This document shows, in pieces, positions 25,707 to 34,283 of a stretch of 64,000 nucleotides of DNA (the first letter of the stretch is position 1; each line of letters opens with the position of its first letter). Origin of the DNA: Bacteroidota bacterium (lineage in GTDB: Bacteria; Bacteroidota; Bacteroidia; Flavobacteriales; Flavobacteriaceae). A program made the translations under genes and the position numbers. The notes beneath the pieces are model-generated. The model worked only from the letters and a program-made list of their open reading frames with translations, was not told the DNA's origin and searched no databases. The DNA is taken from positions 1 through 64,000 of the forward strand of contig JAEXIT010000012.1 in the NCBI GenBank assembly GCA_023446155.1. Direction: 5' to 3'.

Positions 25707-26114
25707 ATGAAAAAAGATATCACGATTCCAAAAGTTGAAAATGTATATGTAGCCGCTATTCAGGAGTGGAACGACGACTTTATGGAAAATTCATGGTATG
25801 CCTACCTGATTAACGACAGCGATGTAAAATTGGAAATGGCACTGGTGGTTTCCAGAGCTTATGGAAAAATAAACGGAGAAGACCGTAAAACCGGAACCTT
25901 CCGCCACGCTTTTAAAGAAGTGGAGCCGAATGCGTCGGTAAAAATCGAATTGCTGGAAAACAATGTCCTGCAATTAAACAATGAGTTTATGGTTACTTAT
26001 TTCCAGGACGGGAAATTATTCGATAAAACCTATGTTTTCCGCACCAATACGATTAACGATAAAGCCTTAGTCGACCTTCCGGTGTTGACAAAAAGAGGGG
26101 TTTTAGGGAAGTAA
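25707..26114 (+). CDS. Conserved-looking protein of unknown function (after pheS)
   Basis: 135 residues without a signal peptide or membrane segment. The sequence is beta-rich with regular alternation: VENVYVAAIQEWND, SWYAYLINDSDVKLEMALVV, NASVKIELLENNVLQL, EFMVTYFQDGKLFDKTYVF. It looks like a single compact beta-sandwich. I have no family name for it. It follows pheS behind a terminator with no clear own -7 box and precedes the GH92 gene by 69 bases. A function in the cytosol is unknown. Confidence 0.65.
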   Translation: MKKDITIPKVENVYVAAIQEWNDDFMENSWYAYLINDSDVKLEMALVVSRAYGKINGEDRKTGTFRHAFKEVEPNASVKIELLENNVLQLNNEFMVTYFQDGKLFDKTYVFRTNTINDKALVDLPVLTKRGVLGK

Positions 26115-26183
26115 TTTTAGTGCAGGAATTGGTCTGCTCGGGAAAATTTTTCAACTTTATGGAAAATTTACAGTACCATCCGC

Positions 26184-28997
26184 ATGAGAAAGATTCTTTT
26201 TTGCTTCCTTTTACTTCAGTCAGCCGCGCTGTTTTCGCAAAAAAATAACTACGCACAATTCGTAAATCCCTTTATCGGAACCGGTGGCCATGGGCATACC
26301 TTTCCCGGTGCAACCGTTCCGTTCGGAATGGTACAGCTTTCGCCCGATACCCGTATCGATGGCAGTTGGGATGGATGTAGTGGTTACCATTATTCCGATT
26401 CCAGTATCTATGGTTTTTCGCATACCCACTTAAACGGTACCGGTGTTTCCGATTTTGGCGATATCATGCTGATGCCCACTATGGGGGAACCGAAACTAAA
26501 TAGTGATCAGTATCGCTCGCTTTTTTCGCATAAAAATGAAAAAGCAACCGTGGGGTATTATGCTGTAAAACTCGACAACCACAATATCGATGTCCGCTTG
26601 ACCGCCACAACACGCGTAGGTTTGCAGGAATATACATTTAACCAATCGGGTAAGGCGAATATTATTTTGGATTTGAACCATCGCGACAAACTTTTAATGG
26701 GCGATGTTCGTATAATCGACAATCAGACGATTGAAGTGCTGCGAAGAAGTGAAGCCTGGGCTAGAGATCAGTATGTATATGCGCGGATTGTATTTAGTGT
26801 GCCGATGCAAATTACCAATGTCCGCAATAACGGATTCGCACCACCCAAAAACACCGATACGTTTTTTGCCGGATCCCAACTGGCAATCAGCTTTTCGAAA
26901 GAGGTTAAAAAAGGCGATAAAATCCTTGTAAAAGTAGCCTTGTCACCAACCGGTTATGAAGGGGCGAAGAAAAACCTGTTGGCCGAAATGCCCGACTGGA
27001 ATTTCGATACCGTAAAAAAACAAGCCGAATCCCTTTGGAATAAAGAGCTGTCCAAAATTGAAATTACCACTTCCGATAAAGACAAAAAAACAATTTTCTA
27101 TACCGCATTATACCACACCATGATGCAACCCAACATCGCTATGGATGTGGATGGGCTGTATCGCGGACGTGACAACGAATTACACAAAGCCGATGGATTC
27201 GATTATTATACCGTCTTTTCGCTTTGGGATACGTTTCGGGGCGCACATCCGCTGTACACGCTTATCGATAAAAAACGAACAGCCGATTATTGCAATACAT
27301 TTATCAAACAATACGAACAGGGCGGGCGTTTGCCGGTTTGGGAACTGGCGTCTAATGAAACCGATTGTATGATTGGCTATCATTCGGTTTCGGTACTCGC
27401 CGATGCGATGGCTAAAGGTATTAAAGGTTTTGATTATGAAAAGGCATTTCAGGCGGCCAAGCATAGTGCGATGCTGGATCATTTGGGATTGGATGCCTAT
27501 AAAAAAAATGGTTTTATCAGTATCGACGACGAACACGAAAGTGTTTCCAAAACCGTGGAATATGCTTACGATGATTGGTGTATTGCGCAAATGGCGATGT
27601 TGTTAAACAAAGTAGACGACTATCATTATTTTAGCAAACGTTCGCAAAACTGGAAAAACATATTTGACAATCAGACCGGATTTATGCGTCCGAAGAAAAA
27701 CGGCGGTTGGGACAAACCGTTTGACCCTAGGGAAGTGAACAATAATTTTACCGAGGGAAATAGTTGGCAATATTCCTTTTTTGTGCCACAGGATATTCCG
27801 GGGATGATCGAAGCCTATGGCGGAAAGGATGCATTCGAGGCAAAACTCGACGCGATGTTTGTCGCACCATCGGAAACAACCGGTCGGGAGCAGGTGGATA
27901 TTACCGGATTGATCGGTCAATATGCACATGGAAACGAACCGAGTCATCATATGGCCTATTTGTATAATGCGATCGGAAAACCGGAAAAGACGGCCGAAAA
28001 AGTAAAATACATTCTGGATACGTTCTATAAAAATACACCGGACGGATTGATCGGAAATGAAGACTGCGGACAAATGAGTGCGTGGTACATATTGAGCAGT
28101 ATGGGGATTTATGCCGTTACGCCGGGAATGCCTGTGTGGAGTACGACAACGCCGTATTTTGATAAGATATTAATACACTTGGAAGATGGAACCACACGAA
28201 CCATCACCAAAAAAACAACCGCAGATAAGCTTAAAAATCTGGGATTGCATTCGGATATCGTCGTGCTGAATATCAGTGCGTCGGATAAGATCGTGCCGGT
28301 TCCGGTAATTGAAGCCGAAAGCAAAGCATTTAAAGACAAACAGACCATTACAATCGGTTCCGGGAATAAGGCGGATAAATTGTATTATTCGGATAGTTCG
28401 GCTTCGCAAAAACAGTTCGTTTTATATACCAAACCGTTTACAATTGGGAAATCGGCGGTGATTCGGGCGTATGCCGAAAACAACGGAAAGAAAAGCACGA
28501 CTGTGGAAGCGTCCTATTTTAAAAAAGCAAACGACTGGACGGTTGCGATTGTTTCCAAAAACCATCCACAATATCATGCCGGTGGACCGGATGGGTTAAT
28601 AGACGGAATTCTCGGTACGGAGAACTGGCGAAAAGGGGATTGGCAAGGGTACCAGGGACAAAATTTTGAAGCGGTGATCGATTTGAAAAAAGTACAATCT
28701 GTTTCGCAAATCGATGCCCGTTTTTTACAGGATAGCCGTGCGTGGATTCTAATGCCAACTAAAGTGGACTATTTCCTTTCGGATGATAATGTGACTTTTA
28801 AATCCGTGGCTACGGTAAGCAATACGCTCGATGCTAAAAACACCGACGTTACGATTCGCTCGTTTAAGGCGGCTTTCAAAAATAGTACGGCGCGTTATGT
28901 GAAAATAGTAGCCCACAATTATGGGAAATTGCCCGAATGGCACCAGGGGGCAGGTGGTGATGCCTATATCTTTGTTGATGAGGTTCAGGTAAAATAG
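26184..28997 (+). CDS. GH92 family alpha-mannosidase with C-terminal F5/8-type domain
   Basis: 937 residues with a signal peptide (MRKILFCFLLLQSAALFSQ). The GH92 core begins with FVNPFIGTGGHGHTFPGA and PFGMVQLSPDT; GNEDCGQMSAWYILSSMG (624 onward) is the family's strongly conserved acid/metal region. GH92 enzymes are calcium-dependent exo-alpha-mannosidases acting on N-glycan or fungal mannan. About residues 690-790 form a beta linker (chitobiase/beta-hexosaminidase-C-like), and about 795-937 resemble a discoidin F5/8-C carbohydrate-binding domain ending in VDEVQVK. It is not inside a PUL: no SusC/D pair or regulator adjoins, so it is probably a stand-alone periplasmic or surface enzyme. No T9SS CTD is evident. 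Confidence 0.9.
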   Translation: MRKILFCFLLLQSAALFSQKNNYAQFVNPFIGTGGHGHTFPGATVPFGMVQLSPDTRIDGSWDGCSGYHYSDSSIYGFSHTHLNGTGVSDFGDIMLMPTMGEPKLNSDQYRSLFSHKNEKATVGYYAVKLDNHNIDVRLTATTRVGLQEYTFNQSGKANIILDLNHRDKLLMGDVRIIDNQTIEVLRRSEAWARDQYVYARIVFSVPMQITNVRNNGFAPPKNTDTFFAGSQLAISFSKEVKKGDKILVKVALSPTGYEGAKKNLLAEMPDWNFDTVKKQAESLWNKELSKIEITTSDKDKKTIFYTALYHTMMQPNIAMDVDGLYRGRDNELHKADGFDYYTVFSLWDTFRGAHPLYTLIDKKRTADYCNTFIKQYEQGGRLPVWELASNETDCMIGYHSVSVLADAMAKGIKGFDYEKAFQAAKHSAMLDHLGLDAYKKNGFISIDDEHESVSKTVEYAYDDWCIAQMAMLLNKVDDYHYFSKRSQNWKNIFDNQTGFMRPKKNGGWDKPFDPREVNNNFTEGNSWQYSFFVPQDIPGMIEAYGGKDAFEAKLDAMFVAPSETTGREQVDITGLIGQYAHGNEPSHHMAYLYNAIGKPEKTAEKVKYILDTFYKNTPDGLIGNEDCGQMSAWYILSSMGIYAVTPGMPVWSTTTPYFDKILIHLEDGTTRTITKKTTADKLKNLGLHSDIVVLNISASDKIVPVPVIEAESKAFKDKQTITIGSGNKADKLYYSDSSASQKQFVLYTKPFTIGKSAVIRAYAENNGKKSTTVEASYFKKANDWTVAIVSKNHPQYHAGGPDGLIDGILGTENWRKGDWQGYQGQNFEAVIDLKKVQSVSQIDARFLQDSRAWILMPTKVDYFLSDDNVTFKSVATVSNTLDAKNTDVTIRSFKAAFKNSTARYVKIVAHNYGKLPEWHQGAGGDAYIFVDEVQVK

Positions 28998-29001
28998 AAA
29001 A

Positions 29002-29024
29002 TACTTGACGGGTTTCCAAAACCT
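29002..29024. repeat. Degenerate palindromic half-element
   Basis: TTGACGGGTTT, two bases, AAAACCT: a decayed relative of the palindromic repeat, seven bases before the intact copy at 29031. Confidence 0.5.
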
Positions 29025-29030
29025 AATAAT

Positions 29031-29065
29031 AACACCTGACAGGTTTTAAAAACCTGTCAGGTGTT
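29031..29065. repeat. Interspersed palindromic repeat, copy 5
   Basis: AACACCTGACAGGTTT and the exact complement AAACCTGTCAGGTGTT around three bases. It lies between the convergent stops of GH92 and TerC, and could serve as a bidirectional terminator because A/T-rich runs flank it. Confidence 0.85.
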
Positions 29066-29072
29066 ATATTTT

Positions 29073-30050
29073 TTATTCCTTTACCGGGAAAAGCAACGAA
29101 GCCACAACCGATAAAACCAAAATACTACCTACGATTAATAATGAAACCGGTGAGGAAATATGAAAGAATGGTGAGATAAGCATTTTAATACCGATAAAAC
29201 TCAAAATAACGGCCAATCCGTACTTTAAACGGCTAAACATATACATGAAGTTGGCTAAAAGAAAATAAAGCGCTCTAAGGCCTAAAATGGCAAAAATATT
29301 TGAGGTGTATAAAATAAACGGATCGTCCGGGGCAATGGCAAAGATCGCCGGAATACTATCGACCGCAAAAATAAGATCAGTAAATTCGATTACAGCAACC
29401 ACTACCAATAGCGGTGTTGCCATTTTGATTCCGTTTTTAACCGTGAAAAACTTATCGCCGTCGTAGTTTTCACTCACTTTAAAAAAACGATGAATTAGTC
29501 GGGCACCGGGACTTTTGGTAAAGTCTTTGTCACCGTCGTCACCGTCTTCGGCAAACCAGGATTTGATACCGGCAATAACCAGAAAAATACCAAAAATGGA
29601 TAGTACTACATTAATTCGGGCGGCATGGCCAAAAAGGTCCATTTCCGGCAGGTAGGTCATGTTGATCAATTCCACACCGGTAAAAATGAAAATCGCCCGG
29701 AACACCAACGCACCGATGATTCCCCAGAATAGTACTTTATGATGTAATTCTTTTGGGACATTAAAAAAACCGAAAACAAGAATAAACACAAAAAGATTGT
29801 CGACCGATAGTGCCTTTTCGATCCAATAGGCCGATTGAAACTGAGTGAATTGTTCCAATCCCATAAAGTAATAAATCACCCCGCTAAAGCCCATAGCCAG
29901 CGAGATCCATACGATCGACCAAATGAGGGCTTCGCGGTTGGATACCACATGACTCTTCTTGTTAAAAACGCCAAGATCGAGCAATAGCATGATAAAAATA
30001 ATGATGGAAAAAGCGGTTAGAATACCCGGATGATTAATTAAATGATCCAT
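29073..30050 (-). CDS. TerC-family integral membrane protein
   Basis: 325 residues with about nine membrane segments. Family signs are the acidic membrane motifs LSVDNLFVFILVFG and IEFTDLIFAVDSIPAI, the two metal-binding-like Asp/Glu stretches of TerC/Alx proteins. They are linked to tellurite resistance or, in other members, manganese export and metalation of secreted proteins. A charged cytoplasmic loop (AEDGDDGDKDFTKSP) precedes the second half. Transcribed alone from a promoter at 30073-30100. It converges on GH92. Confidence 0.92.
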   Translation of the reverse strand: MDHLINHPGILTAFSIIIFIMLLLDLGVFNKKSHVVSNREALIWSIVWISLAMGFSGVIYYFMGLEQFTQFQSAYWIEKALSVDNLFVFILVFGFFNVPKELHHKVLFWGIIGALVFRAIFIFTGVELINMTYLPEMDLFGHAARINVVLSIFGIFLVIAGIKSWFAEDGDDGDKDFTKSPGARLIHRFFKVSENYDGDKFFTVKNGIKMATPLLVVVAVIEFTDLIFAVDSIPAIFAIAPDDPFILYTSNIFAILGLRALYFLLANFMYMFSRLKYGLAVILSFIGIKMLISPFFHISSPVSLLIVGSILVLSVVASLLFPVKE

Positions 30051-30072
30051 TGTTGGTTTTTTTTAGTTTTTG

Positions 30073-30100
30073 CGAAAATAAGACTTCTTTTTTTATCCAA
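30073..30100 (-). promoter_or_regulatory. Promoter of the terC-like gene
   Basis: On the minus strand: -33 TTG (30098-30100), 17 bases, -7 TATTTTCG (30073-30080), a one-base departure from TAnnTTTG. The leader is about 20 bases. Confidence 0.5.
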
Positions 30101-30175
30101 GGGAAAAGTTTGTAAGTTGCTGATTTTTAGCGTGTTGTTTTTCTTTTTTTAGAGGTGCTTATAAATAAAAAAGGA

Positions 30176-30228
30176 TCCCAATCGGACTTTAAAACATTGA
30201 TAGTCAGTGTTTTAAAATCCAATTGGGA
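30176..30228 (-). terminator. Long-stem terminator downstream of gpsA
   Basis: Two 25-base arms (30176-30200 and 30204-30228) pair at 22 positions with a 3-base loop. In a minus-strand transcript two of the three mismatches become G-U wobbles and only one remains, whereas on the plus strand two stay unpaired. On the minus strand a T6 run follows at once. It therefore looks like a strand-specific terminator for gpsA, 46 bases past its stop. The rest of 30101-30274 shows no ORF. Confidence 0.65.
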
Positions 30229-30274
30229 TTCTGGAAACTATATTTTTCGGGTAAACGGGTAAAAATGAAAAATT

Positions 30275-31270
30275 TTAATCCAATTTTTCCGTCAGTTTTT
30301 TAAATACTTTTTTTGGTTCTTTTCCTTCGTATAATATATCGTAAACGGCATCGATGATTGGCGTTTTGGCTTTGTACTCTTCATTTAATTTATGGGCACT
30401 TTTCGTGGCATAGTACCCCTCGGCAACCATACTCATTTCCATTTGTGCCGATTTTACCGTATAGCCTTTTCCAATCATGTTTCCAAACATCCGATTACGT
30501 GAAAAGACAGAATATCCGGTTACGAGTAAATCGCCCAGATAGGCCGAATCGTTTATGTTGCGTTTCATTTTGTGTACTTTCTTGATAAACTTTTTCATCT
30601 CGCGGATGGCGTTGCTCATCAATAAGGCCTGAAAATTATCACCATATCCCAAACCGTGTGCGATTCCGGCAGCTATAGAATAGATGTTTTTCAACATCGC
30701 GGCATATTCGGTGCCGACAATGTCGTCCGAAATTTTGGTTTTAATATAATGACTGTTCAGATTTTTGGCCATTACTTTGGCGGTTTTCATATCGCCACAA
30801 GCGATCGTCAGGTACGATAAACGTTCTAATGCCACTTCTTCTGCGTGACACGGACCGGTAATAACGCCAATATTGTCGTACGGAATGTTATAGGTTTTAT
30901 GGAAATGTTCGCCTACGATCAGACTGGTTTCCGGAACAATCCCTTTAATTGCCGAAAAAATGATCTTGCCTTCAAGGCTAACCGTTAGTTTTTCCAGTTC
31001 ACCGCTTAAAAATGCCGATGGAATGGCAAAAATGACATAGTCGGCATAGGCTACTGCCTCGTTTATGTCGTTGGTTAAAAGTAATTTATTGGTATCGAAT
31101 TCAACAGAACTCAGGTAATTCGGATTGTGTTTGTTTTGTTTGATATGTTCGATGGCATAGGTACTTCTCATGTACCACGCTATCTCCGAAAGGTTTACGC
31201 ATAACATCTTTGCAATGGCCGTAGCCCAACTTCCCCCGCCTATTACTGCAAATTTTGGATGGTCACTCAT
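30275..31270 (-). CDS. gpsA: NAD(P)H-dependent glycerol-3-phosphate dehydrogenase
   Basis: 331 residues from the ATG at 31270 (MSDHPKFAVIGGGSWATA). The ORF extends to 31363 but the extra 31 residues cover the promoter, and its -7 box is at 31293-31300. The dinucleotide-binding GGGSWATA is at 11-18; VIFAIPSAF, ITGPCHAEEV and the substrate-site lysine region GTEYAAMLKNIYSIAAG are present. It reduces dihydroxyacetone phosphate to sn-glycerol-3-phosphate, the entry to phospholipid synthesis, in the cytosol. Monocistronic. Confidence 0.95.
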   Translation of the reverse strand: MSDHPKFAVIGGGSWATAIAKMLCVNLSEIAWYMRSTYAIEHIKQNKHNPNYLSSVEFDTNKLLLTNDINEAVAYADYVIFAIPSAFLSGELEKLTVSLEGKIIFSAIKGIVPETSLIVGEHFHKTYNIPYDNIGVITGPCHAEEVALERLSYLTIACGDMKTAKVMAKNLNSHYIKTKISDDIVGTEYAAMLKNIYSIAAGIAHGLGYGDNFQALLMSNAIREMKKFIKKVHKMKRNINDSAYLGDLLVTGYSVFSRNRMFGNMIGKGYTVKSAQMEMSMVAEGYYATKSAHKLNEEYKAKTPIIDAVYDILYEGKEPKKVFKKLTEKLD

Positions 31271-31292
31271 TATCGATTTTAATTTATGAATC

Positions 31293-31323
31293 CAAATGTA
31301 CTTAAAAACATAGGAAGTACAAA
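31293..31323 (-). promoter_or_regulatory. Promoter of gpsA (canonical -33/-7)
   Basis: On the minus strand: TTTG (31320-31323), exactly 19 bases, TACATTTG (31293-31300). This is the full Bacteroidota sigma-ABfr consensus, with a leader of about 17 bases to the ATG at 31270. Confidence 0.85.
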
Positions 31324-31430
31324 GTATAGGCTGTAAAATGCTTCCCACTGTTAAAATCCGCACCGAAAATCCGAAAAAAGAAAAGTGGCACGCAAATTGG
31401 TTACCGTGTTATAACTAAAACCCCGAAGTT

Positions 31431-32309
31431 ATGAAAACGATAAAATTACTTTTAGCTTTACTCATCGCGCCCATACTGTTATCGTCTTGTTCTATTAACT
31501 ATGACGATGGTTATGTTGGGGGGAATGAGTCGCTTCCGCAACTGATGAACCGTTATGAATTGTGGTATGTGGATTACGATAGAACAACCGGAAATGGCGA
31601 TATTCCGTTTTTGTCGCGCGCTTTTACAATCTCGTTTGTCAACGGAACGCTATTCGCGAATAATAACCTGGTAGGAATCGGTTCTACCGGAAATGGCTAT
31701 GGTATTAATGTAGGGTATTATGATTTTTATCCGGATGCGATTCGTTTCTTTCACAATGTCTACGGACAATACAATCTGGAAGTGACTAGATTGAGTGCTA
31801 ATGAAATCCGTTTGTACGATCGAAATCAGAATACGTCCTATTATCTGATCGGTTACCAACGTAATGGTTTTGATTACAACCGTTTGTTTTACGATAACAT
31901 TACTTATTTTTTACAGGAATACAAAGCCTGGGAAAAAGTATATACCAGTCAGTATGGGGCTTTAAATGATTTTGATCGCGAAAACTTTGTTCAGTTTTTG
32001 TCCAGCGGAAATAATTTCCGATCATCACAAGACGCTCCCGGAACACCGGTAAACAACATTTATTGGGATTTTACAGGAGGCTACGGAATCTACAATGTGC
32101 CGGGAAATGCCTATGCGAAAACTTTAACATTAGATTATGATTTCTGGGGCAATGAAGCCTTTCGATTGACCGTTATTAATGATAGTAGAATTCGATTGTT
32201 TCATCAGGCCTCAGGTACGACCTACGAATTTCAGGGAAGAGGATTTATCCAATACCTAAAAGAAGGCGGACAGAAGCGTGTTAAACAGGAAGAACTCAAG
32301 TTAAGTTAA
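31431..32309 (+). CDS. Hypothetical tyrosine/asparagine-rich lipoprotein
   Basis: 292 residues. Lipoprotein signal ends LLSSC (Cys20). The mature protein is rich in Tyr, Asn and Gly with two related segments: ELWYVDYDRTTGNG, FLSRAFTISFVNGTLFANNNLVG in the first half and NNIYWDFTGGYGIYN, TLTLDYDFWGNEAFRLTVIN in the second, suggesting a duplicated beta-barrel or lipocalin-like domain. I recall that relatives in Flavobacterium have been misnamed as nicotinate-mononucleotide adenylyltransferase; no nucleotide-binding motif is seen here. Anchored in a membrane; function unknown. Divergent from gpsA. Confidence 0.75.
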   Translation: MKTIKLLLALLIAPILLSSCSINYDDGYVGGNESLPQLMNRYELWYVDYDRTTGNGDIPFLSRAFTISFVNGTLFANNNLVGIGSTGNGYGINVGYYDFYPDAIRFFHNVYGQYNLEVTRLSANEIRLYDRNQNTSYYLIGYQRNGFDYNRLFYDNITYFLQEYKAWEKVYTSQYGALNDFDRENFVQFLSSGNNFRSSQDAPGTPVNNIYWDFTGGYGIYNVPGNAYAKTLTLDYDFWGNEAFRLTVINDSRIRLFHQASGTTYEFQGRGFIQYLKEGGQKRVKQEELKLS

Positions 32310-32340
32310 AATAAGTTACTATTTTTTGTTTTTGGTGAAG

Positions 32341-32374
32341 AAAGGCGCTCCAGATTTTTCGGGAGCGCCTTTCG
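32341..32374 (+). terminator. Terminator between convergent lipoprotein and alcohol dehydrogenase genes
   Basis: Stem AAAGGCGCTCC / GGGAGCGCCTTT with a T-rich loop, between the stops at 32309 and 32395. It is roughly symmetrical and may work both ways. Confidence 0.8.
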
Positions 32375-32394
32375 TTTTTAGTATTCAGAAACGG

Positions 32395-33555
32395 TTAGTA
32401 ACTCATTTCTACGATTTCGCGTACTTTTTCAAGGGTGATGTTCTGACGTTCGCCCATCGCTTTCCATCCTCTTTCTGCGAAGCGGTCTACAATAAAATCG
32501 GCTGTCTTGTCATAGTCGGTGGTGTAATTGGAAATCTTGGTATCCATTCCCATCGTATGGAAAAACTGAACGGTTTTTTCGATTGCCTGAGTCGCTTTTT
32601 CCTCGATCGTTTCGCCGGTCACATTCCAGATGCGCTCGCCATATTGTGCCAGTTTTTCTTTTTTGGTGTCAAACAGCACACGGTATAAATTCGGACCGAT
32701 AATAGCCAGAGTTCGGGCGTGGTCGATTTCGTACAAGGCCGTTAGTTCGTGACCGATCATATGTGTTGCCCAATCGGTTGGCACCCCTTTTTGGATCAAT
32801 CCGTTTAGAGCCATCGTACAACTCCACATAAAGTTGGCCGCCAGTTTATAGTCGGTTGGATTTTCTACCACATCCGGTCCGATTTCGACTAAGGTTTGTA
32901 GGATGCCTTCGGCAATACGATCCTGTAATAAAGCGTCGTGCGGATAGGTAAGGTATTGTTCCATAACGTGTGTAAAGGCATCTACCACGCCGTTTTGCAA
33001 CTGACGTTTCGGAAGGGATGCAATTACCGTAGGATCACAGATGGAAAATTTCGGAAATAAAGCCGAACCGCCAAAGGATAGTTTCTCCTGCGTTTCGTTA
33101 ATAGTGATCACTGCTCCGGAGTTCATTTCACTTCCCGTAGCCGGTAGGGTTAATACCGTTCCAAAAGGCATGGCATTTTCTTTGATCAATAATCTTTTGT
33201 GTAAGATTTCCATTGGGTTTCCGTCAAAATGTACGGCAGCCGATATGAATTTTACACCGTCGATAACCGAACCGCCACCAACAGCCAGAATAAAGTCCAG
33301 TTGTTGTTCTCGGATTACGGTTACAGCTTTCATCAGGGTTTCGTAACGCGGATTGGGTTCAATACCGCCAAATTCTACGATTTCAAAACCTTGTAAAGCG
33401 GCTTTAACCTGATCATAAACACCATTTTTAAAGATGCTTCCGCCACCATAAGCCAATAAAATTCTGCTGTTTTTCGGAACCAACTGTCCTAGTTTTTCCG
33501 TTTGCCCTTTTCCAAAAACTAAGTTGGTTGGGTTATATAATTCGAAGTTTAACAT
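32395..33555 (-). CDS. Iron-containing alcohol dehydrogenase (YqhD/butanol dehydrogenase type)
   Basis: 386 residues. Group III alcohol dehydrogenase: nucleotide-binding YGGGSIFK and GGGSVIDGVKF, VLTLPATGSEMNSG, and metal ligands in VDAFTHVMEQY and ATHMIGHELTALYEIDHA (Asp and three His). It resembles NADPH-dependent YqhD-type aldehyde reductases, which detoxify lipid-derived aldehydes and other short-chain aldehydes. The first residues, MLNFELYNPTNLVFGKG, are typical of this group. A TACCTTTG -7 box on the minus strand (33570-33577) lies 15 bases upstream. Confidence 0.92.
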   Translation of the reverse strand: MLNFELYNPTNLVFGKGQTEKLGQLVPKNSRILLAYGGGSIFKNGVYDQVKAALQGFEIVEFGGIEPNPRYETLMKAVTVIREQQLDFILAVGGGSVIDGVKFISAAVHFDGNPMEILHKRLLIKENAMPFGTVLTLPATGSEMNSGAVITINETQEKLSFGGSALFPKFSICDPTVIASLPKRQLQNGVVDAFTHVMEQYLTYPHDALLQDRIAEGILQTLVEIGPDVVENPTDYKLAANFMWSCTMALNGLIQKGVPTDWATHMIGHELTALYEIDHARTLAIIGPNLYRVLFDTKKEKLAQYGERIWNVTGETIEEKATQAIEKTVQFFHTMGMDTKISNYTTDYDKTADFIVDRFAERGWKAMGERQNITLEKVREIVEMSY

Positions 33556-33569
33556 AGTATATTTTTTAA

Positions 33570-33577
33570 CAAAGGTA
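33570..33577 (-). promoter_or_regulatory. -7 box of the alcohol dehydrogenase gene
   Basis: TACCTTTG on the minus strand, a full match to TAnnTTTG, 15 bases before the start codon. Confidence 0.55.
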
Positions 33578-33721
33578 TTTAACGCGCTAGCAAATGACGT
33601 TAATATAATGATAAAATAAACCGTAGTTTATCGGTTGTTTTAAGAGGGTTGTCGATATAATTAGTTGATTTTTAAATATTTGATAATTAGTATGTAAATT
33701 TATAGGTAACCAATTAAATAC

Positions 33722-34279
33722 ATGATGATGAAAACAATAGTACGCTCACTGCTATTTTGCAGCGCCTTGTTGTTCATGGCTGCCTGCGAAAACGAACCGG
33801 TTGTTTCCAATGCTCCGGGTTCTGAAATGAACAAAACGGAAAATGCCGTTTTTGATGTTTCCAATGCGTGTTACACTACCGATCTTATAGCAGGGCAGTT
33901 TTATCCTGCCGGTAATGTTTATGTGAAAATGGATGCGAATAATGTGTATGTGATTTACAATGCCATTAATAACTGGAAAATAAAAGCGACTCATTTGTAT
34001 GTGGGTGACTGTAATCAAATTCCGCAAACGGGTACCGGGAATCCGATTCCGGGAAGATTTCCATTGGCGACTCAAAATTCCGGGGGTGTACAACAGGTGG
34101 TGTATACGATTGCGAAGTCCGGATTAGGCGATTGTTTTTGTATTGCAGCGCATGCCGAAGTTTCCAGACCGGGTCAAAGTGAAACCGCCTGGGCAAAAGG
34201 AGAAAACTTTCCGGGTAGTAACTGGGCGATGTTTTTTAGTATTTGTAAATCCAATTGTTCCGATGAGGAACAATACTAA
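33722..34279 (+). CDS. Hypothetical cysteine-containing lipoprotein
   Basis: 185 residues. Lipoprotein signal with lipobox FMAAC (Cys21). The mature part holds six further cysteines: ACYTT, VGDCNQ, GDCFCIAAHAEV, SICKSNC. It has a beta-sandwich feel (AGNVYVKMDANNVYVIYNA, KIKATHLYVGDC). The phrases AHAEV and GENFPGSNWAMFF are common in flavobacterial surface proteins of unknown role. The cysteines should be oxidised in the periplasm or outside. Could start one or two codons in, since three consecutive Met codons open it. It converges on nadD with a gap of four bases between stops. Confidence 0.72.
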   Translation: MMMKTIVRSLLFCSALLFMAACENEPVVSNAPGSEMNKTENAVFDVSNACYTTDLIAGQFYPAGNVYVKMDANNVYVIYNAINNWKIKATHLYVGDCNQIPQTGTGNPIPGRFPLATQNSGGVQQVVYTIAKSGLGDCFCIAAHAEVSRPGQSETAWAKGENFPGSNWAMFFSICKSNCSDEEQY

Positions 34280-34283
34280 GGAG

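Noticed and set aside
30176..30228. Inverted repeat as the end of a mobile element
   Set aside because: The arms are 3 bases apart with no gene between; a T tract follows on the gpsA strand, so it fits a terminator better.
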